From the NCBI RefSeq assembly GCF_000599605.1, contig NZ_AZHT01000002.1, positions 1 to 32,131 on the forward strand: a stretch of 32,131 nt of DNA. The letters run 5' to 3'. The position numbers and the translations under genes are program-made. Positions 32,002 to 32,131 of this stretch are shown in pieces. The DNA is from Prevotella sp. HJM029 (GTDB lineage Bacteria > Bacteroidota > Bacteroidia > Bacteroidales > Bacteroidaceae). Position 1 is the stretch's first letter. Each line of letters begins with the position of its first letter. The notes under the pieces were generated by a model. The model had not been told where the DNA came from and made no database searches. It worked only from the letters and a program-made list of their open reading frames with translations.

Positions 32002-32131
32002 CAACCCCACCGGGGTTGTACTTTCGATAGCCCAGGGTTGCCGACGATAGGAGGCTACCCCGGGTAACAATGAATGAGGGAGGCTACCCCCTTGGGGGTT
32101 GTACTCTTTCATTATTCTTTCTCCCAATATA
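32002..32131 (-). repeat. Right copy of the terminal inverted arm
   Basis: Reverse complement of 1-130 with two substitutions. It contains the same four small palindromic modules and stops at the same outer base as the left copy. Confidence 0.9.

Noticed and set aside
1-32131. Composite transposon bounded by the terminal arms
   Set aside because: The interior is core chromosomal genes (recA, rpoD, mreB, ribBA) and there is no transposase; a dispersed repeat at assembly edges is simpler.
1-32131. tRNA or rRNA genes
   Set aside because: I saw no cloverleaf-like or rRNA-like sequence in the intergenic stretches by eye; a covariance search could not be run.

Overview
The window looks like a chromosomal piece of a Bacteroidota genome, most likely Prevotellaceae. 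The evidence is a short primary sigma factor without region 1.1, repeated TAnnTTTG promoter boxes in front of genes, an ExbB-ExbD-ExbD-TonB operon with a PstS-like lipoprotein and a TPR protein, DUF6261- and DUF6621-type proteins, a carboxynorspermidine-dehydrogenase-type enzyme and the purH-mreBCD-mrdA-rodA gene order. The species cannot be named from the sequence alone.

Layout. 1-832: a 130-bp arm that recurs inverted at the far right end, then tandem 66-bp repeats and their decayed remains. 837-5461: LptF/LptG-type permease, ribBA and an aspartate aminotransferase, all rightward. 5561-11302: an envelope-energisation operon (exbB, two exbD, tonB, PstS-like lipoprotein, TPR protein) closed by two hairpins. 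11300-15659 (leftward): DUF6261 gene, a strictly periodic palindrome array, recA, carboxynorspermidine-dehydrogenase-like gene and a DUF6621-like gene. 15704-17210: nhaD with a strong terminator. 17168-18674 (leftward): decaying accessory DNA holding an antitoxin, a truncated toxin, a thioredoxin-like lipoprotein and probable gene remnants. 18988-20408: an RIC/hemerythrin-LuxR regulator convergent with a Fur-family gene. 20436-26962 (leftward): rodA, mrdA, mreD, mreC, mreB and a short, one-domain purH. 27009-29463: gltD-like oxidoreductase and rpoD. 29646-31363: secreted phytase-esterase-like protein and mntP. 31364-32131: a small gene remnant, 87-bp tandem repeats and the inverted copy of the left arm.

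The best candidate for something undescribed is the array at 12216-12478. Seven copies of a 17-bp palindrome (consensus TTGCGGAACTTCCGCAA) start exactly every 41 bp. The six 24-bp gaps are not unique spacers: each has C at gap position 9 and TTT at positions 13-15, usually followed by G. The first copy sits where the -33 element of the DUF6261 promoter should be. It looks like a helically phased protein-binding or structural array tied to DUF6261, not a CRISPR. The matched inverted arms at both window ends look like a dispersed repeat family, probably where the assembly broke.
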